A stretch of DNA of 64,000 nt from positions 806,001 to 870,000 of the forward strand of contig NZ_CBDCGN010000003.1 of assembly GCF_965216805.1 (NCBI RefSeq), read 5' to 3'. The notes beneath the pieces are model-generated. The model saw only the letters and a program-made list of their open reading frames with translations. It was not told where the DNA came from and made no database searches. A program made the position numbers and the translations under genes. Numbering within the stretch: position 1 is the stretch's first letter; each line of letters opens with the position of its first letter. This document shows positions 9,173-22,355 of the stretch, piece after piece. The stretch comes from Panacagrimonas sp965216805. Its GTDB lineage: Bacteria > Pseudomonadota > Gammaproteobacteria > Nevskiales > Nevskiaceae.

Positions 9173-10467
9173 CAGCCGAGCAGCCCTCGCAGCAGTTGCA
9201 GCGCCGCGTTGGAGGCCGGCTCATCGCCGGTGACGGCGATCAGCTTGAACATGATCACCTGTCCGACACCGACGAAGAAGCCCAATGCAGCACCCACTGC
9301 GATCAGGATCCATTCGTCTTCCTTGAACGCCGGCCGCAGCATGCCTTCGAACTCCGGCGCCGGCAGAACCTCCAGGCGCTGCGCCAGGGTGTTCTGGATG
9401 TCCATCACTTCCTTGGCGTACTTGTCGACGTGGCGCACGGTTTCCGGCAGGTAATCCACCAGCCGGGTGACCGCCTTGTCCTTCATCGCAATGTAGCGCT
9501 TGGTACCTACGGTCCAGGCCACGAACGGCCGCGCGAGGCCGGACTGGTCGTCGATCACCCGCTTGATGTTCTTGGCGATCATGTTGAACACGCGATCCGC
9601 GTAGGGGCCCTTGAGCACCGCCTCGATGATGTGCGAGGGCGTCACGATCTCGTCGGCGATCAGACGTGCGTAATCGCGCGATACCTCTTTCTGGCGCTTG
9701 AAAAACAGGCCGTGCAGCACCATCGGACCGACGCGCAGCGGCGTCTGCGGGCGGAAGATCATCTCCAGCGCGATCCAGTTGGTGGCGTAGCCCACGATCA
9801 GACCGAACAACGGCAGTTGCCAGTCGGCCTTGTACAGGGTCCAGCCGATCATCTGGAAGATGCCGAAGATGAAGCCGAAGTAGAAGCCCGAGTTACCGAT
9901 GAAGCGGAACTCGTCCTTGCCGGTTTCCAGGAAGATCTTGTTGATCAGCGCCTTGTCGCGTACCAGGGTGGTGACCACCATGTCCTTGAGATCGAACACC
10001 GTGGTGATGTTCTCCTTGATCTGATCCATGATCTGCGCGACGACCTCGGGGGCATCGTCCTGCACGCGGCGGATGATCAGTTCCTTGAGCGACGCCGGCA
10101 GGGTTTCCCACAGCGCCGGTTCGTACTCGCGCATCACCTCGTCGGTGATCTGGTCGACCAGTGCCAGGATCGGTTTTTCGATTTCCTCGGCGACGCGCCT
10201 CGGATCCAGACGGTCGAAGATTTCCCGCTCGGAAATCAGCCGCGGCACGATGGTGTCGCAGGCGATGCCGGCCATCTTGGCGCATTTGCGCGGCACGATG
10301 CCCTGCCAGCCCAGGTACGGCGGCTTGATGCCGAAGAATTCCAGCGGGTGGAACATCATCTTGATGGCGATGACGTTGGTGACGTAGCCGATGACACCGC
10401 TGGTGATCGGCATCGACAGGTACAGCCACATGTTGAGCTGGAAATCCGCCCAGGCGGCTTCGATCAT
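9172..10467 (-). CDS. DUF445 family membrane protein
   Basis: 431 residues. N- and C-terminal hydrophobic segments bracket a long helical soluble part. Blocks typical of the DUF445 family are present: an N-terminal SGVIGYVTNVIAIKMMFHPL, a second similar block VGYATNWIALEMIFRP in the middle, and a C-terminal membrane segment ILIAVGAALGFFVGVGQVIM. The internal repeat of the YVTN/ATN-x-IA-motif suggests an ancient duplication. Function is unknown; the family is widespread in bacteria. It forms a two-gene unit with the 63-residue membrane protein downstream. Confidence 0.85.
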   Translation of the reverse strand: MIEAAWADFQLNMWLYLSMPITSGVIGYVTNVIAIKMMFHPLEFFGIKPPYLGWQGIVPRKCAKMAGIACDTIVPRLISEREIFDRLDPRRVAEEIEKPILALVDQITDEVMREYEPALWETLPASLKELIIRRVQDDAPEVVAQIMDQIKENITTVFDLKDMVVTTLVRDKALINKIFLETGKDEFRFIGNSGFYFGFIFGIFQMIGWTLYKADWQLPLFGLIVGYATNWIALEMIFRPQTPLRVGPMVLHGLFFKRQKEVSRDYARLIADEIVTPSHIIEAVLKGPYADRVFNMIAKNIKRVIDDQSGLARPFVAWTVGTKRYIAMKDKAVTRLVDYLPETVRHVDKYAKEVMDIQNTLAQRLEVLPAPEFEGMLRPAFKEDEWILIAVGAALGFFVGVGQVIMFKLIAVTGDEPASNAALQLLRGLLG

Positions 10468-10564
10468 GTTCTCTTCCTCCGGTTTGCGACGCGGATGCCG
10501 GCGCCCCGCGCCGCCCCTTCTTGTTATGCCGCCAGCGTATGTTGCGATGACGACCGCGTCAGCA

Positions 10565-13519
<2,955 letters not shown>

Positions 13520-13731
13520 GCGTCGAGGATGAAAGACGGTTGGAGGCGACCCGCGAGGGCCGCGAGGGAAGCCGCTACTATATGAGGCCGCTCCGCCGCG
13601 CTTCCATCCGCCGCAAGGCTTGTCACGGAAATTGCGTTCCTGTGGCGCGGACCCGCCGCGCGGCCCGATTCGATTTCAATGCCCCCAAATCCACCTCACG
13701 CCATCCCCGTCAACCTGCGGGACACTCCGCT

Positions 13732-14913
13732 TTGAACGCGCTGGAATGGCGCGCGGTCGCCGCGCTGGGCACGGTGTATGCGCTGCGCATGATCGGCATG
13801 TTCATGGTGTTGCCGGTGTTCGCGCTGTATGCGCTGGAGTTGCGCGGCGGCGCCACGCCGATGCAGGTGGGTCTGGCCATCGGCATTTACGGGTTGACCC
13901 AGGCGCTGCTGCAGATTCCGCTGGGTACGGCTTCGGATCGCTACGGGCGCAAGCCCATCATCTATGTCGGGCTGGCGGTATTCGCACTCGGCAGTCTGGT
14001 GGCCGGCCTTGCCGAAACGGTTGAAGGGGTGACCCTGGGCCGCCTGCTGCAAGGCATGGGCGCGATCTCGTCGGCGGTGGCCGCGCTGCTGGCCGACGTC
14101 ACCCGCGACCAGGTGCGCACCCTGGCGATGACCATCGTCGGCGCCGGCATGGGACTGGCGTTCATCCTGGCCCTGGTGCTGGGGCCCGTGGTGGCGCTAT
14201 GGGTGGGGGTGGACGGCATCTTCCTGCTCACCGCTGGGCTGGCCTTGCTGGCCATTCCCATGGTCGCGTTCGGCGTGCCCACGCCGCAGCGGCAGGTGCA
14301 GCGCGCCGGCGGGTTTCGGGAGGCGCTGAGCAATCCGGCGCTGCTGCGCCTCAACGCCGGCATATTTCTGCTGCATGCCACCATGATCGGCCTGTTCGTA
14401 GCCGCGCCGGTGGCCATCTTCGACACTCTGGGCCTGGACAGCACCCAGCAGTGGCGCCTGTATCTGCCGGTGCTGCTGCTGTCGGTGCTGCCGGTGTTCC
14501 CGCTGATCCGCTGGGCCGAGCGCGGACGACACAGCGCGCGGGTGTTCCGCGGCGCCATCGCCATGCTGATCGCCGCGATGCTGACGGCCGCGCTCGGGCA
14601 TGCCAGCGTGGTGTGGCTGCCGCTGGCGATGCTGCTGTTCTTCATCCCGTTCAATTATCTGGAAGGCGCGCTGCCGTCCATGATCTCGCGCCGCGCGCCG
14701 CCGGATCGCCGCGGCGCCGCGCTGGGGGTTTATGCCACCTCGCAGTTCCTGGGCGCCTTCGCCGGTGGCACACTGACCGGTCTGGCCCAGTCATATTTCG
14801 GTCTGACCGGCGCATTCGCCGTCTGCGCGGTCCTGCCGCTGATCTGGCTGTTCATTCCGGCCGGTGAGCGCCAGGACAAGACGGCGGCGCCTTCGCTCAA
14901 TCCCCAATCTTAG
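13732..14913 (+). CDS. Major facilitator superfamily transporter (YajR-like)
   Basis: 393-residue inner-membrane transporter with about twelve hydrophobic segments and the MFS motif between helices 2 and 3 (GTASDRYGRKPIIYVG). It resembles the YajR/drug-efflux branch; substrate unknown. The uvrA-MFS-ssb neighbourhood is conserved in Pseudomonas. The start is uncertain: TTG at 13732 begins right at the family-like sequence, but the frame is open to an ATG at 13540 and a GTG at 13639, and the additional residues are arginine-rich and look non-conserved. It ends 9 bases before ssb, and the ssb ribosome site overlaps its stop. Confidence 0.88.
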   Translation: MNALEWRAVAALGTVYALRMIGMFMVLPVFALYALELRGGATPMQVGLAIGIYGLTQALLQIPLGTASDRYGRKPIIYVGLAVFALGSLVAGLAETVEGVTLGRLLQGMGAISSAVAALLADVTRDQVRTLAMTIVGAGMGLAFILALVLGPVVALWVGVDGIFLLTAGLALLAIPMVAFGVPTPQRQVQRAGGFREALSNPALLRLNAGIFLLHATMIGLFVAAPVAIFDTLGLDSTQQWRLYLPVLLLSVLPVFPLIRWAERGRHSARVFRGAIAMLIAAMLTAALGHASVVWLPLAMLLFFIPFNYLEGALPSMISRRAPPDRRGAALGVYATSQFLGAFAGGTLTGLAQSYFGLTGAFAVCAVLPLIWLFIPAGERQDKTAAPSLNPQS

Positions 14914-14922
14914 GAGCCCTCC

Positions 14923-15402
14923 ATGGCCCGCGGAATCAACAAAGTCATCCTCATCGGCAACCTGGGCAAGGACCCGGAAGCCAAGACCTTCGCCAACGGC
15001 GGCTCGCTGACCAACGTCACCCTGGCCACCTCCGAAAGCTGGAAGGACAAGGACGGCCAGCAGCAGGAACGCACCGAGTGGCACAACGTGGTGTTCCACA
15101 ACAAGCTCGGCGAGATCGTGGCGCAATACCTGCGCAAGGGCAGCAAGGTCTATGTGGAAGGCTCGCTGCGCACCCGCAAGTGGCAGGACAAGGAAGGCAA
15201 GGACCGCTACACCACCGAGATCCACGCCAACGAGATGCAGATGCTGGACAGCAAGGGCGGTGGAGGGGGCGGCGACAGCAGCGGGTCCTACGGCGGCGGT
15301 GCGCCCGCGCGCAGTTCGGCACCCAGCCGCGCGCCTGCTGCAGCACAGGAATCCGACGGCGGTGGATTCCGTGACGACCCGATCGACGATATCCCGTTCT
15401 AG
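14923..15402 (+). CDS. ssb: Single-stranded DNA-binding protein
   Basis: 159 residues. An N-terminal OB fold (starting MARGINKVILIGNLGKDPE, with the conserved WHNVVFHNKLGEIVAQYLRKG block) binds single-stranded DNA during replication and repair. It is followed by a glycine-rich linker and the acidic tail ending DDIPF, which docks partner proteins. A strong ribosome site (AGGAG) sits just upstream. Length and layout are standard for proteobacterial SSB. Confidence 0.97.
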   Translation: MARGINKVILIGNLGKDPEAKTFANGGSLTNVTLATSESWKDKDGQQQERTEWHNVVFHNKLGEIVAQYLRKGSKVYVEGSLRTRKWQDKEGKDRYTTEIHANEMQMLDSKGGGGGGDSSGSYGGGAPARSSAPSRAPAAAQESDGGGFRDDPIDDIPF

Positions 15403-15420
15403 CTCACTGCTGAGACCCAC

Positions 15421-15948
15421 ATGGCGACTTTGCCCGCCAGCGACGCGGCGCAGGGGCCTCGCGCCACCGCGGCCAGCCTGCATGCGCTGGCCGATGCGCT
15501 CATCGCTCGCGATCAGCGGGTGGCCTTCGCCGAGTCCTGCACCGGCGGCTTGATCGCCAAGCTCGCGACCGATCTGGCGGGATCTTCGGCCTGGTTCGAG
15601 TGCGGGCTGGTGACCTATAGCAACCGCGCCAAGCACAACTTTCTGGACGTGCCCGAGCAGGTGTTCGAGACCGATGGAGCGGTCAGTCGCGCGTGCGCTT
15701 TGGCCATGGTCGACGGGCTGTTGCGTCGCACCGGGGCGCATTGGGGCGCGGCGGTGACCGGCATTGCCGGACCCGGCGGCGGCAGCGCGGACAAGCCGGT
15801 CGGCACGGTCTGGATCGGTTGGGCCGGCGGCAGCCAGCCAGCGGCTGCGGAGCACTTTCATTTCAGTGGCGATCGCGCGGCCGTCCGCGAACGGGCAGCC
15901 GAAGCGGCGCTCGTCGGTCTGATCCGGCGGCTGCAGGATGCCGGCTGA
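15421..15948 (+). CDS. pncC: Nicotinamide-nucleotide amidase (CinA C-terminal domain)
   Basis: 175 residues and a stand-alone CinA C-terminal domain that deamidates nicotinamide mononucleotide in pyridine nucleotide recycling. The catalytic-serine block AESCTGGLIAKLATD is present, as are the family stretches SWFECGLVTYSN-like and AVTGIAGPGGGSADKPVGTVWIG. It lies in the conserved pncC-recA neighbourhood of gammaproteobacteria. The stop overlaps the start of thpR by 11 bases. Confidence 0.93.
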   Translation: MATLPASDAAQGPRATAASLHALADALIARDQRVAFAESCTGGLIAKLATDLAGSSAWFECGLVTYSNRAKHNFLDVPEQVFETDGAVSRACALAMVDGLLRRTGAHWGAAVTGIAGPGGGSADKPVGTVWIGWAGGSQPAAAEHFHFSGDRAAVRERAAEAALVGLIRRLQDAG

Positions 15949-16537
15949 GGCGGTCGTCGAGCGCTTGTTCTTTGCGCTGTGGCCGGACGACGTCTCCCGT
16001 ACGGCTCTGGAGGGCGCGGTAGCCCAGTTGCGCCAGAGGCTGCATCCGACCGGGCGCTGGGTGCGTGCCCAGCGCTATCACCTGACCCTGCATTTCCTGG
16101 GCGAGTATCCGGTGCTGCCGCCCGCCTTGGTCCAGCGTGCGCTGGAGGCCGCCGCCAGCGTTCGCGCAGCGCCGTTTGTGCTCTGCATCGACCAAGCGGG
16201 TGGCTTTCGCAACCCGCGGTCGATTCCCTGGTGGTTGGGACCGCGCCACACGCCGCCCGAACTCAAGACGCTTTGGCGGGCGCTGCGCGAGGCACTGCAG
16301 GCGCAATCGGTCCCGTACGACACGCGCTTGCGCCTGACTCCGCACGTGACCGTGCTGTACGACGCGGCCCAGGTGCTGGCGCCGACACCGCTGCCGGAAG
16401 TGCGCTGGGAGGTCGACCGGTTCGCGCTGATTCGCAGCCGGCTGGGTGCCGACGCGGGCTACACCGTGCTGGGTAGCTGGCCGCTGCGACCGCCGACGGA
16501 CCGTGCCGTGATCCAGCGCGATCTATGGGACACTTGA
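15938..16537 (+). CDS. thpR: RNA 2',3'-cyclic phosphodiesterase (2H family)
   Basis: 199 residues. It carries the two histidine motifs of the 2H phosphoesterases, HLTLHFLG in the N-terminal half and PHVTVLYD in the C-terminal half, which hydrolyse 2',3'-cyclic phosphates on RNA ends. The start FFALWPDD is typical. It overlaps pncC by 11 bases and ends 67 bases before recA; the order pncC-thpR-recA suggests co-transcription. Physiological substrate uncertain. Confidence 0.9.
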   Translation: MPAEAVVERLFFALWPDDVSRTALEGAVAQLRQRLHPTGRWVRAQRYHLTLHFLGEYPVLPPALVQRALEAAASVRAAPFVLCIDQAGGFRNPRSIPWWLGPRHTPPELKTLWRALREALQAQSVPYDTRLRLTPHVTVLYDAAQVLAPTPLPEVRWEVDRFALIRSRLGADAGYTVLGSWPLRPPTDRAVIQRDLWDT

Positions 16538-16604
16538 CACCTCCCGCGCCGGTCCCGGCCCATTGCGCCTAGCTGCCGGCGGGTGAATCCCCTTCAATCG
16601 AGAA

Positions 16605-17601
<997 letters not shown>

Positions 17602-17624
<23 letters not shown>

Positions 17625-18078
17625 GAAAGAGCGTACGCCGGCCGAGGCGCGAACCTCGGCCATGCGCATCCTGGCGCGCCGCGAGCACTCGGTGGCGCAG
17701 ATCAAGCGCAAGCTCGGCCAGCGCGGGCATGATGAGCAAACCGCAACAGAGGTGGTGGAAAGCCTGACCGAGTCCGGCTTTCAGTCCGACAGCCGCTACG
17801 CTGAAACCCTGGCGCGCTCGCGCGCCAATCAGGGCTATGGCCCGCTACGCATTCGAGCGGAGCTCAAGGAAGCGAGGGTGCCGGATGCGCAGATCAGGGC
17901 GGCGTTCGAAGCACTGGACTGCGATTTCACCGAGCGAGCGGTGCAGGCCCGGGCCAAGAAGTTCGGCGCCGCCCCCGGGCGCGGCGAGGCCTGGCAGAAG
18001 CAGTACCGTTTTCTGGCCACCCGCGGTTTCGACTCCGACCAGATTCGGGCAGCGCTGAAGGGGCAGCCAGAGGATTGA
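17602..18078 (+). CDS. recX: RecA regulatory protein RecX
   Basis: 158-residue modulator of RecA filaments. It shows the three-helix repeats of RecX (AMRILARREHSVAQIKRKL, ESGFQSDSRYAETLARSR, QYRFLATRGFDSDQIRAAL). The GTG at 17602 gives a protein of normal length and overlaps the recA 3' end by 23 bases. The frame remains open further upstream inside recA, but those residues are not RecX-like. Overlap with recA implies co-expression. Confidence 0.9.
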
Positions 18079-18100
18079 GTAGGCGATGTCAACGAACCCG

Positions 18101-18167
18101 GTAGCCCGGGTGCAACCCGGTACGCAAGCTGAACCGGGATTTCAATCTCGGCCAGCCTAGCCCGGGG
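18101..18167. repeat. Dispersed GTAGCCCGGG palindromic repeat
   Basis: Contains GTAGCCCGGGTGCAACCCGG followed by a degraded inverted partner ending GCCTAGCCCGGGG. The same family occurs at 60733-60800 and 60855-60882. It lies between recX and alaS. Confidence 0.7.
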
Positions 18168-18272
18168 CCAGGACGGGCCGCACACGCGTTGTCTTTGCCC
18201 CGCGCATGGCGGCCCGACCGCCCCCCGGCTAAAATTGCGCCCCTTTGCCCGTCCCAGGCTCCTACCCGGTTT

Positions 18273-21005
18273 ATGAACAGCAACGAGTTGCGCGCCAGAT
18301 TCCTGGAATTCTTCCGGGTCAACGGCCACACCGTGGTGCCGTCGTCGCCGCTGGTGCCGGGCAACGACCCGACCCTGCTGTTCACCAACGCGGGCATGGT
18401 GCAGTTCAAGGACGTCTTCACCGGCCAGGACAAGCGCCCCTACGTGCGTGCGGCCAGCAGCCAGAAGTGCGTGCGCGCCGGCGGTAAGCACAACGATCTC
18501 GAGAACGTGGGCTACACCGCCCGCCATCACACCTTTTTCGAGATGCTGGGCAACTTCAGCTTCGGCGATTACTTCAAGGACGATGCGATCCGCTTCGGCT
18601 GGGAGTTCGTCACCGGCAAGCAGTGGCTGGGCATCGACCCGGCGCGCCTGCTGGTCACGGTTTATCAGTCCGACGACGAGGCCTTCGCGCTGTGGAAGAA
18701 GGTCGGCGTGGCCGAGTCGCGCATCGTGCGCATTGGTGACAACAAAGGAGCGAAATACGCCTCCGACAATTTCTGGAGTATGGGAGACACCGGGCCCTGC
18801 GGCCCCTGCACGGAAATTTTCTACGACCACGATCCGGATGGCTCCAAGGGTATCTGGGGCGGGCCTCCGGGCTCCCCCGAAGAGGATGGCGACCGCTGGA
18901 TCGAGATCTGGAACCACGTGTTCATGCAGTTCGAGCGCGGCGGCGACGGCCGCATGGCGCCGCTGCCGGCGCCCAGCGTAGACACCGGCATGGGCCTGGA
19001 GCGCGTGGCGGCGCTGATGCAGGGCAGCAACGACAACTACCAGACCGATACCTTCCGTGCGCTCATCGAAGCGGTGGCGGAGCTGGCCAGGCAGCAGCCC
19101 TATGTCAGTCCGTCGCAGAAGGTCATCGCCGATCACATCCGTGCCACCAGCTTCCTGATCGCGGACGGCGTGCTGCCCTCCAACGAGGGTCGCGGTTACG
19201 TGCTGCGCAGAATCATGCGGCGCGCCATTCGCCACGGCTACAAGCTCGGCATCGAGGAGCCTTTCTTCAACCGGCTGGTTGCGCCGCTGGCAGCCGAGAT
19301 GGGCGCTGCGTTCCCGGAACTGATTCAGCAGCAGACGCAGATCGAAAAAGCGATCCGCATTGAGGAGGACAGCTTTGCCGCCACCCTGGACAAGGGCATG
19401 AAGCTGCTCGAAGAGGCGGTGGACAAGCTCAACGACGGCGTGATTCCGGGCGAGGTGGTGTTCAAGCTCTACGATACCTATGGTTTCCCGTTCGACCTCA
19501 CCGCCGACATCGCGCGCGAGCGCAATCTGACGATCGACGAGGCCGGCTACGAAGCGGCCATGGAAGAGCAGCGCACTCGCGCGCGCGCCGCCAGCAGCTT
19601 CAAGTCCGGAACGGCTTTGAGTTACGACGGGGCCGAGACCTGCTTCGTCGGTTACGACCAGCTTGCCGACGACGTGCAGGTGCTGGCGCTGTATCGCGAC
19701 GGCCAGCCGGTGCCGGAACTGCACGAGGGCGAGGCTGGTGTGGTGGTGCTCGACCGCACGCCGTTCTATGCCGAAGGCGGCGGACAGGTGGGCGACAAGG
19801 GATTTATCTCATCCTCTCTCCCCGCATCGCGGGGAGAGGGCCAGGGTGAGGGGCGGCCGGAAAACGCGCACCCCCTCGCCCCCTCTCCCCCCCCCAAGGG
19901 GGAGAGGGGGTCTATTTTTGAAGTGAGCGACACGCTCAAGATCAAGGGCAACGTGTTCGGTCACCACGGCATTCTGAGCCGGGGTGCACTCAAGGTCGGT
20001 GCAAGTGTGCGCGCGGAGGTGAGCGAGAGTGTGCGCCGCGCCACCATGCGCAATCACTCGTCGACGCATCTGATGCATCGGGCGCTGCGCGACGTGCTCG
20101 GAACCCATGTGGCGCAGAAGGGTTCGCTGGTGGATTCGCAGCGCACGCGTTTCGATTTCTCGCACACGCAGGCGGTGACGCCCGAGGAGATTGCGCAGAT
20201 CGAGGATCGGGTGAACCGCGCGATCCTCGCCAACGTGCCCGTGGCCGCGCAGTTGATGAAATACGACGACGCCATCGAGTCCGGCGCCATGGCGCTGTTC
20301 GGCGAGAAGTACGGCGACGAAGTGCGCGTGCTGGCGATGGGCCCACCCGAGGAAAATTACAGCACCGAGCTGTGCGGCGGCACGCACGTATCGCGCACCG
20401 GCGACATCGGCCTGTTCAAGATCATCGCCGAGTCCGGCGTGGCTGCCGGTGTGCGCCGGGTGGAAGCGATCACCGGCGAGAACGCGCTGAGCTATCTGCG
20501 CGAAACCGAAGGCCGGCTCAAGCAGGCGGGCGATCTGGTGCGTGCAGGGCGCGACGATCTGACCGACAAGATTCAACAAGTGCTGGAACGCGGCAAGCAG
20601 CTTGAAAAAGAGCTGGCGGCGCTCAAGAGCAAGCTGGCCTCAAGCGCCGGCGGCGATCTGGCCTCGCAGGCGCGCGACGTCAAGGGCGTGAAGGTCATCG
20701 CCGCCCAGGTCGAAGGCGTGGACGGCAACGAGCTGCGCAACCTCATGGATCAGCTCAAGGACAAACTCAAGTCCGGCATCGTGCTGCTGGGCAGCGCCAA
20801 CGGGCCCAAGGTCAGCCTGATTGCCGGCGTTACCGCCGATCTCACCGCAAAGGTGAAAGCCGGTGAACTGGTGAGCTTCGCCGCCGGCCAAGTCGGTGGC
20901 AAGGGCGGCGGCAAGCCCGAGATGGCGCAGGCCGGCGGCACCCAGCCCGAGGCGCTACCGGCGGCGGTCGAGTCAGTTTTCGGTTGGCTGGAACAGAAAC
21001 TGTAG
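18273..21005 (+). CDS. alaS: Alanyl-tRNA synthetase with in-frame repeat insert
   Basis: 910 residues against 876 in E. coli. The class II catalytic core is at the N-terminus (PLVPGNDPTLLFTNAGMVQFKD, GKHNDLENVGYTARHHTFFEML). The editing domain carries the zinc-type motifs HSSTHLMH and CGGTHV, and a C-terminal oligomerisation domain follows. The ATG at 18273 matches the usual MNSNELRARFLEFF start. Residues about 511-549 are an in-frame, serine/proline/glycine-rich insert encoded by a GC-rich repeat, located at the start of the editing region just before IFEVSDTLKIKG. The stop codon TAG lies within another dispersed repeat. The frame is intact, so the enzyme is presumably active. Confidence 0.96.
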   Translation: MNSNELRARFLEFFRVNGHTVVPSSPLVPGNDPTLLFTNAGMVQFKDVFTGQDKRPYVRAASSQKCVRAGGKHNDLENVGYTARHHTFFEMLGNFSFGDYFKDDAIRFGWEFVTGKQWLGIDPARLLVTVYQSDDEAFALWKKVGVAESRIVRIGDNKGAKYASDNFWSMGDTGPCGPCTEIFYDHDPDGSKGIWGGPPGSPEEDGDRWIEIWNHVFMQFERGGDGRMAPLPAPSVDTGMGLERVAALMQGSNDNYQTDTFRALIEAVAELARQQPYVSPSQKVIADHIRATSFLIADGVLPSNEGRGYVLRRIMRRAIRHGYKLGIEEPFFNRLVAPLAAEMGAAFPELIQQQTQIEKAIRIEEDSFAATLDKGMKLLEEAVDKLNDGVIPGEVVFKLYDTYGFPFDLTADIARERNLTIDEAGYEAAMEEQRTRARAASSFKSGTALSYDGAETCFVGYDQLADDVQVLALYRDGQPVPELHEGEAGVVVLDRTPFYAEGGGQVGDKGFISSSLPASRGEGQGEGRPENAHPLAPSPPPKGERGSIFEVSDTLKIKGNVFGHHGILSRGALKVGASVRAEVSESVRRATMRNHSSTHLMHRALRDVLGTHVAQKGSLVDSQRTRFDFSHTQAVTPEEIAQIEDRVNRAILANVPVAAQLMKYDDAIESGAMALFGEKYGDEVRVLAMGPPEENYSTELCGGTHVSRTGDIGLFKIIAESGVAAGVRRVEAITGENALSYLRETEGRLKQAGDLVRAGRDDLTDKIQQVLERGKQLEKELAALKSKLASSAGGDLASQARDVKGVKVIAAQVEGVDGNELRNLMDQLKDKLKSGIVLLGSANGPKVSLIAGVTADLTAKVKAGELVSFAAGQVGGKGGGKPEMAQAGGTQPEALPAAVESVFGWLEQKL
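19803..19918. repeat. In-frame CCTCTCCC palindromic repeat inside alaS
   Basis: Two hairpins, TCTCCCCGCATCGCGGGGAGA at its core in the left part and CCCCTCTCC/GGAGAGGGG in the right part, flank GAGGGCCAGGGTGAGGGGC. The same sequence family occurs between genes at 59114-59200. It adds about 39 codons to alaS without a frame break. Confidence 0.8.
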
Positions 21006-21052
21006 GGCGGCCCGCAGCCGCTACGCGTGCGGCGGGCACGGCCCGCCCTACC
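21002..21052. repeat. GTAGGGCGG palindromic repeat at the alaS end
   Basis: Imperfect inverted repeat whose left end is GTAGGGCGGCCCGC and right end GGCACGGCCCGCCCTAC. Its first bases supply the alaS stop codon (TAG, 21003-21005). It fills most of the alaS-lysC gap. Confidence 0.65.
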
Positions 21053-21069
21053 TTCATCGATGCAAGAAA

Positions 21070-22302
21070 ATGGCACTGATCGTTCAAAAATATGGCGGTA
21101 CCTCGATGGGCTCGGTGGAGCGCATCGAGCACGTGGCCAACAAGGTGAAATCTTTCCGCGACCAGGGCCATCAAGTGGTGGTGGTGGTCTCGGCGATGTC
21201 GGGCGAGACGGATCGGCTGCTCAAGCTCGCCAGGAGCATCAACCCGCGTGGCAGTGCCCGGGAGATGGATCAGATCGCATCCACTGGCGAGCAGGTCACC
21301 ATCGGCCTGCTGGCGCTGGCATTGCAAAAAGCCGGTGTGCAGAGCCGTTCCTACACCGGCCCGCAGGTCACCATCCGCACTGACGACGCTTTCGGCAAGG
21401 CGCGAATCCAGAGCATCGACAGCGAACGTCTGCTGGCCGACTGCAAGATCGGTATCGTGCCCGTGGTCGCAGGTTTCCAGGGCATCGCACCGGATGGCTC
21501 CACCGCCACCTTGGGCCGTGGTGGCTCCGACACCACCGGCGTGGCGATTGCCGCGGCGATGAAAGCCGACGAATGCCAGATCTACACCGACGTAGACGGC
21601 GTCTACACCACTGATCCGCGAGTCGAGCCCAAAGCGCGCCGCCTGGACAAGATCACCTTCGAAGAGATGCTGGAAATGGCCAGCCTCGGCTCGAAGGTCC
21701 TGCAGATCCGGTCGGTGGAGTTTGCCGGCAAGTACAAGGTCCCCCTGCGCGTGGTCTCCACTTTTGTGGATGGCCCCGGCACCCTGATTACGCTTGAGGA
21801 TGACAACGTGGAATCGCCCCTGGTATCCGGCATCGCCTTCAATCGCGACGAAGCCCAGCTCACCGTGGCCGGTGTGCCCGACAAGCCTGGCATCGCCGCC
21901 GCCATCCTGGGCCCCATCGGCGACGCCAATGTCGAAGTGGACATGATCCTGCAGAACATCGGCGCCGACGGCAGCACCGACTTCACCTTCACCGTGCATC
22001 GCAACGATCTGGAAAAGGCGCATGAGATCGTCAAGAGGGTCGCCGGCGAACTCAAAGCCAAGGGTGTCACCGCCGCCAGCGACATCGTCAAGGTCTCTCT
22101 GGTCGGGGTGGGCATGCGCAGTCACGCCGGCATCGCCAGCAAGATGTTCAAGGTGCTGGCCGACGAGGGCATCAACATCCGCATGATCTCCACCTCGGAG
22201 ATCAAGATCAGCGTGGTGGTGCAGGACAAATACCTGGAACTGGCCGTGCGTGCCCTGCACAAGGCATTCGGATTGGAAGGCGAAGTCGCTGGGGCTCAAT
22301 AG
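21070..22302 (+). CDS. lysC: Aspartate kinase
   Basis: 410 residues. Catalyses phosphorylation of aspartate, the first step towards lysine, threonine and methionine. The N-terminal kinase domain begins VQKYGGTSMGSVERI and holds the catalytic block GRGGSDTTGVAIAAAM. Two ACT domains form the C-terminal third and bind feedback inhibitors (PDKPGIAAAILGPIGD and VSLVGVGMRSHAGIAS). The length matches the monofunctional Pseudomonas-type enzyme, and the alaS-lysC order is as in Pseudomonas. ATG 21070 gives the standard start; an upstream open frame is non-coding. Confidence 0.97.
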   Translation: MALIVQKYGGTSMGSVERIEHVANKVKSFRDQGHQVVVVVSAMSGETDRLLKLARSINPRGSAREMDQIASTGEQVTIGLLALALQKAGVQSRSYTGPQVTIRTDDAFGKARIQSIDSERLLADCKIGIVPVVAGFQGIAPDGSTATLGRGGSDTTGVAIAAAMKADECQIYTDVDGVYTTDPRVEPKARRLDKITFEEMLEMASLGSKVLQIRSVEFAGKYKVPLRVVSTFVDGPGTLITLEDDNVESPLVSGIAFNRDEAQLTVAGVPDKPGIAAAILGPIGDANVEVDMILQNIGADGSTDFTFTVHRNDLEKAHEIVKRVAGELKAKGVTAASDIVKVSLVGVGMRSHAGIASKMFKVLADEGINIRMISTSEIKISVVVQDKYLELAVRALHKAFGLEGEVAGAQ

Positions 22303-22326
22303 GGGCCGCTTGGCGGCGGAATTGGC

Positions 22327-22355
22327 TTGTGGCCGCCCGGTCGGACCGCTACAAT
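22327..22355 (+). promoter_or_regulatory. Sigma-70-type promoter for the tRNA genes
   Basis: TTGTGG (22327-22332), a 17-base spacer, then TACAAT (22350-22355). It lies about 43 bases upstream of tRNA-Ser and just after lysC. Confidence 0.55.

Noticed and set aside
13540..13731. Upstream extension of the MFS protein from ATG 13540
   Set aside because: The extra 64 residues are arginine-rich and precede what looks like the true N-terminal helix. Kept only as an alternative start.
16538..16604. LexA/SOS box upstream of recA
   Set aside because: No CTG-N10-CAG-type palindrome was visible in the gap; a lineage-specific box cannot be excluded.
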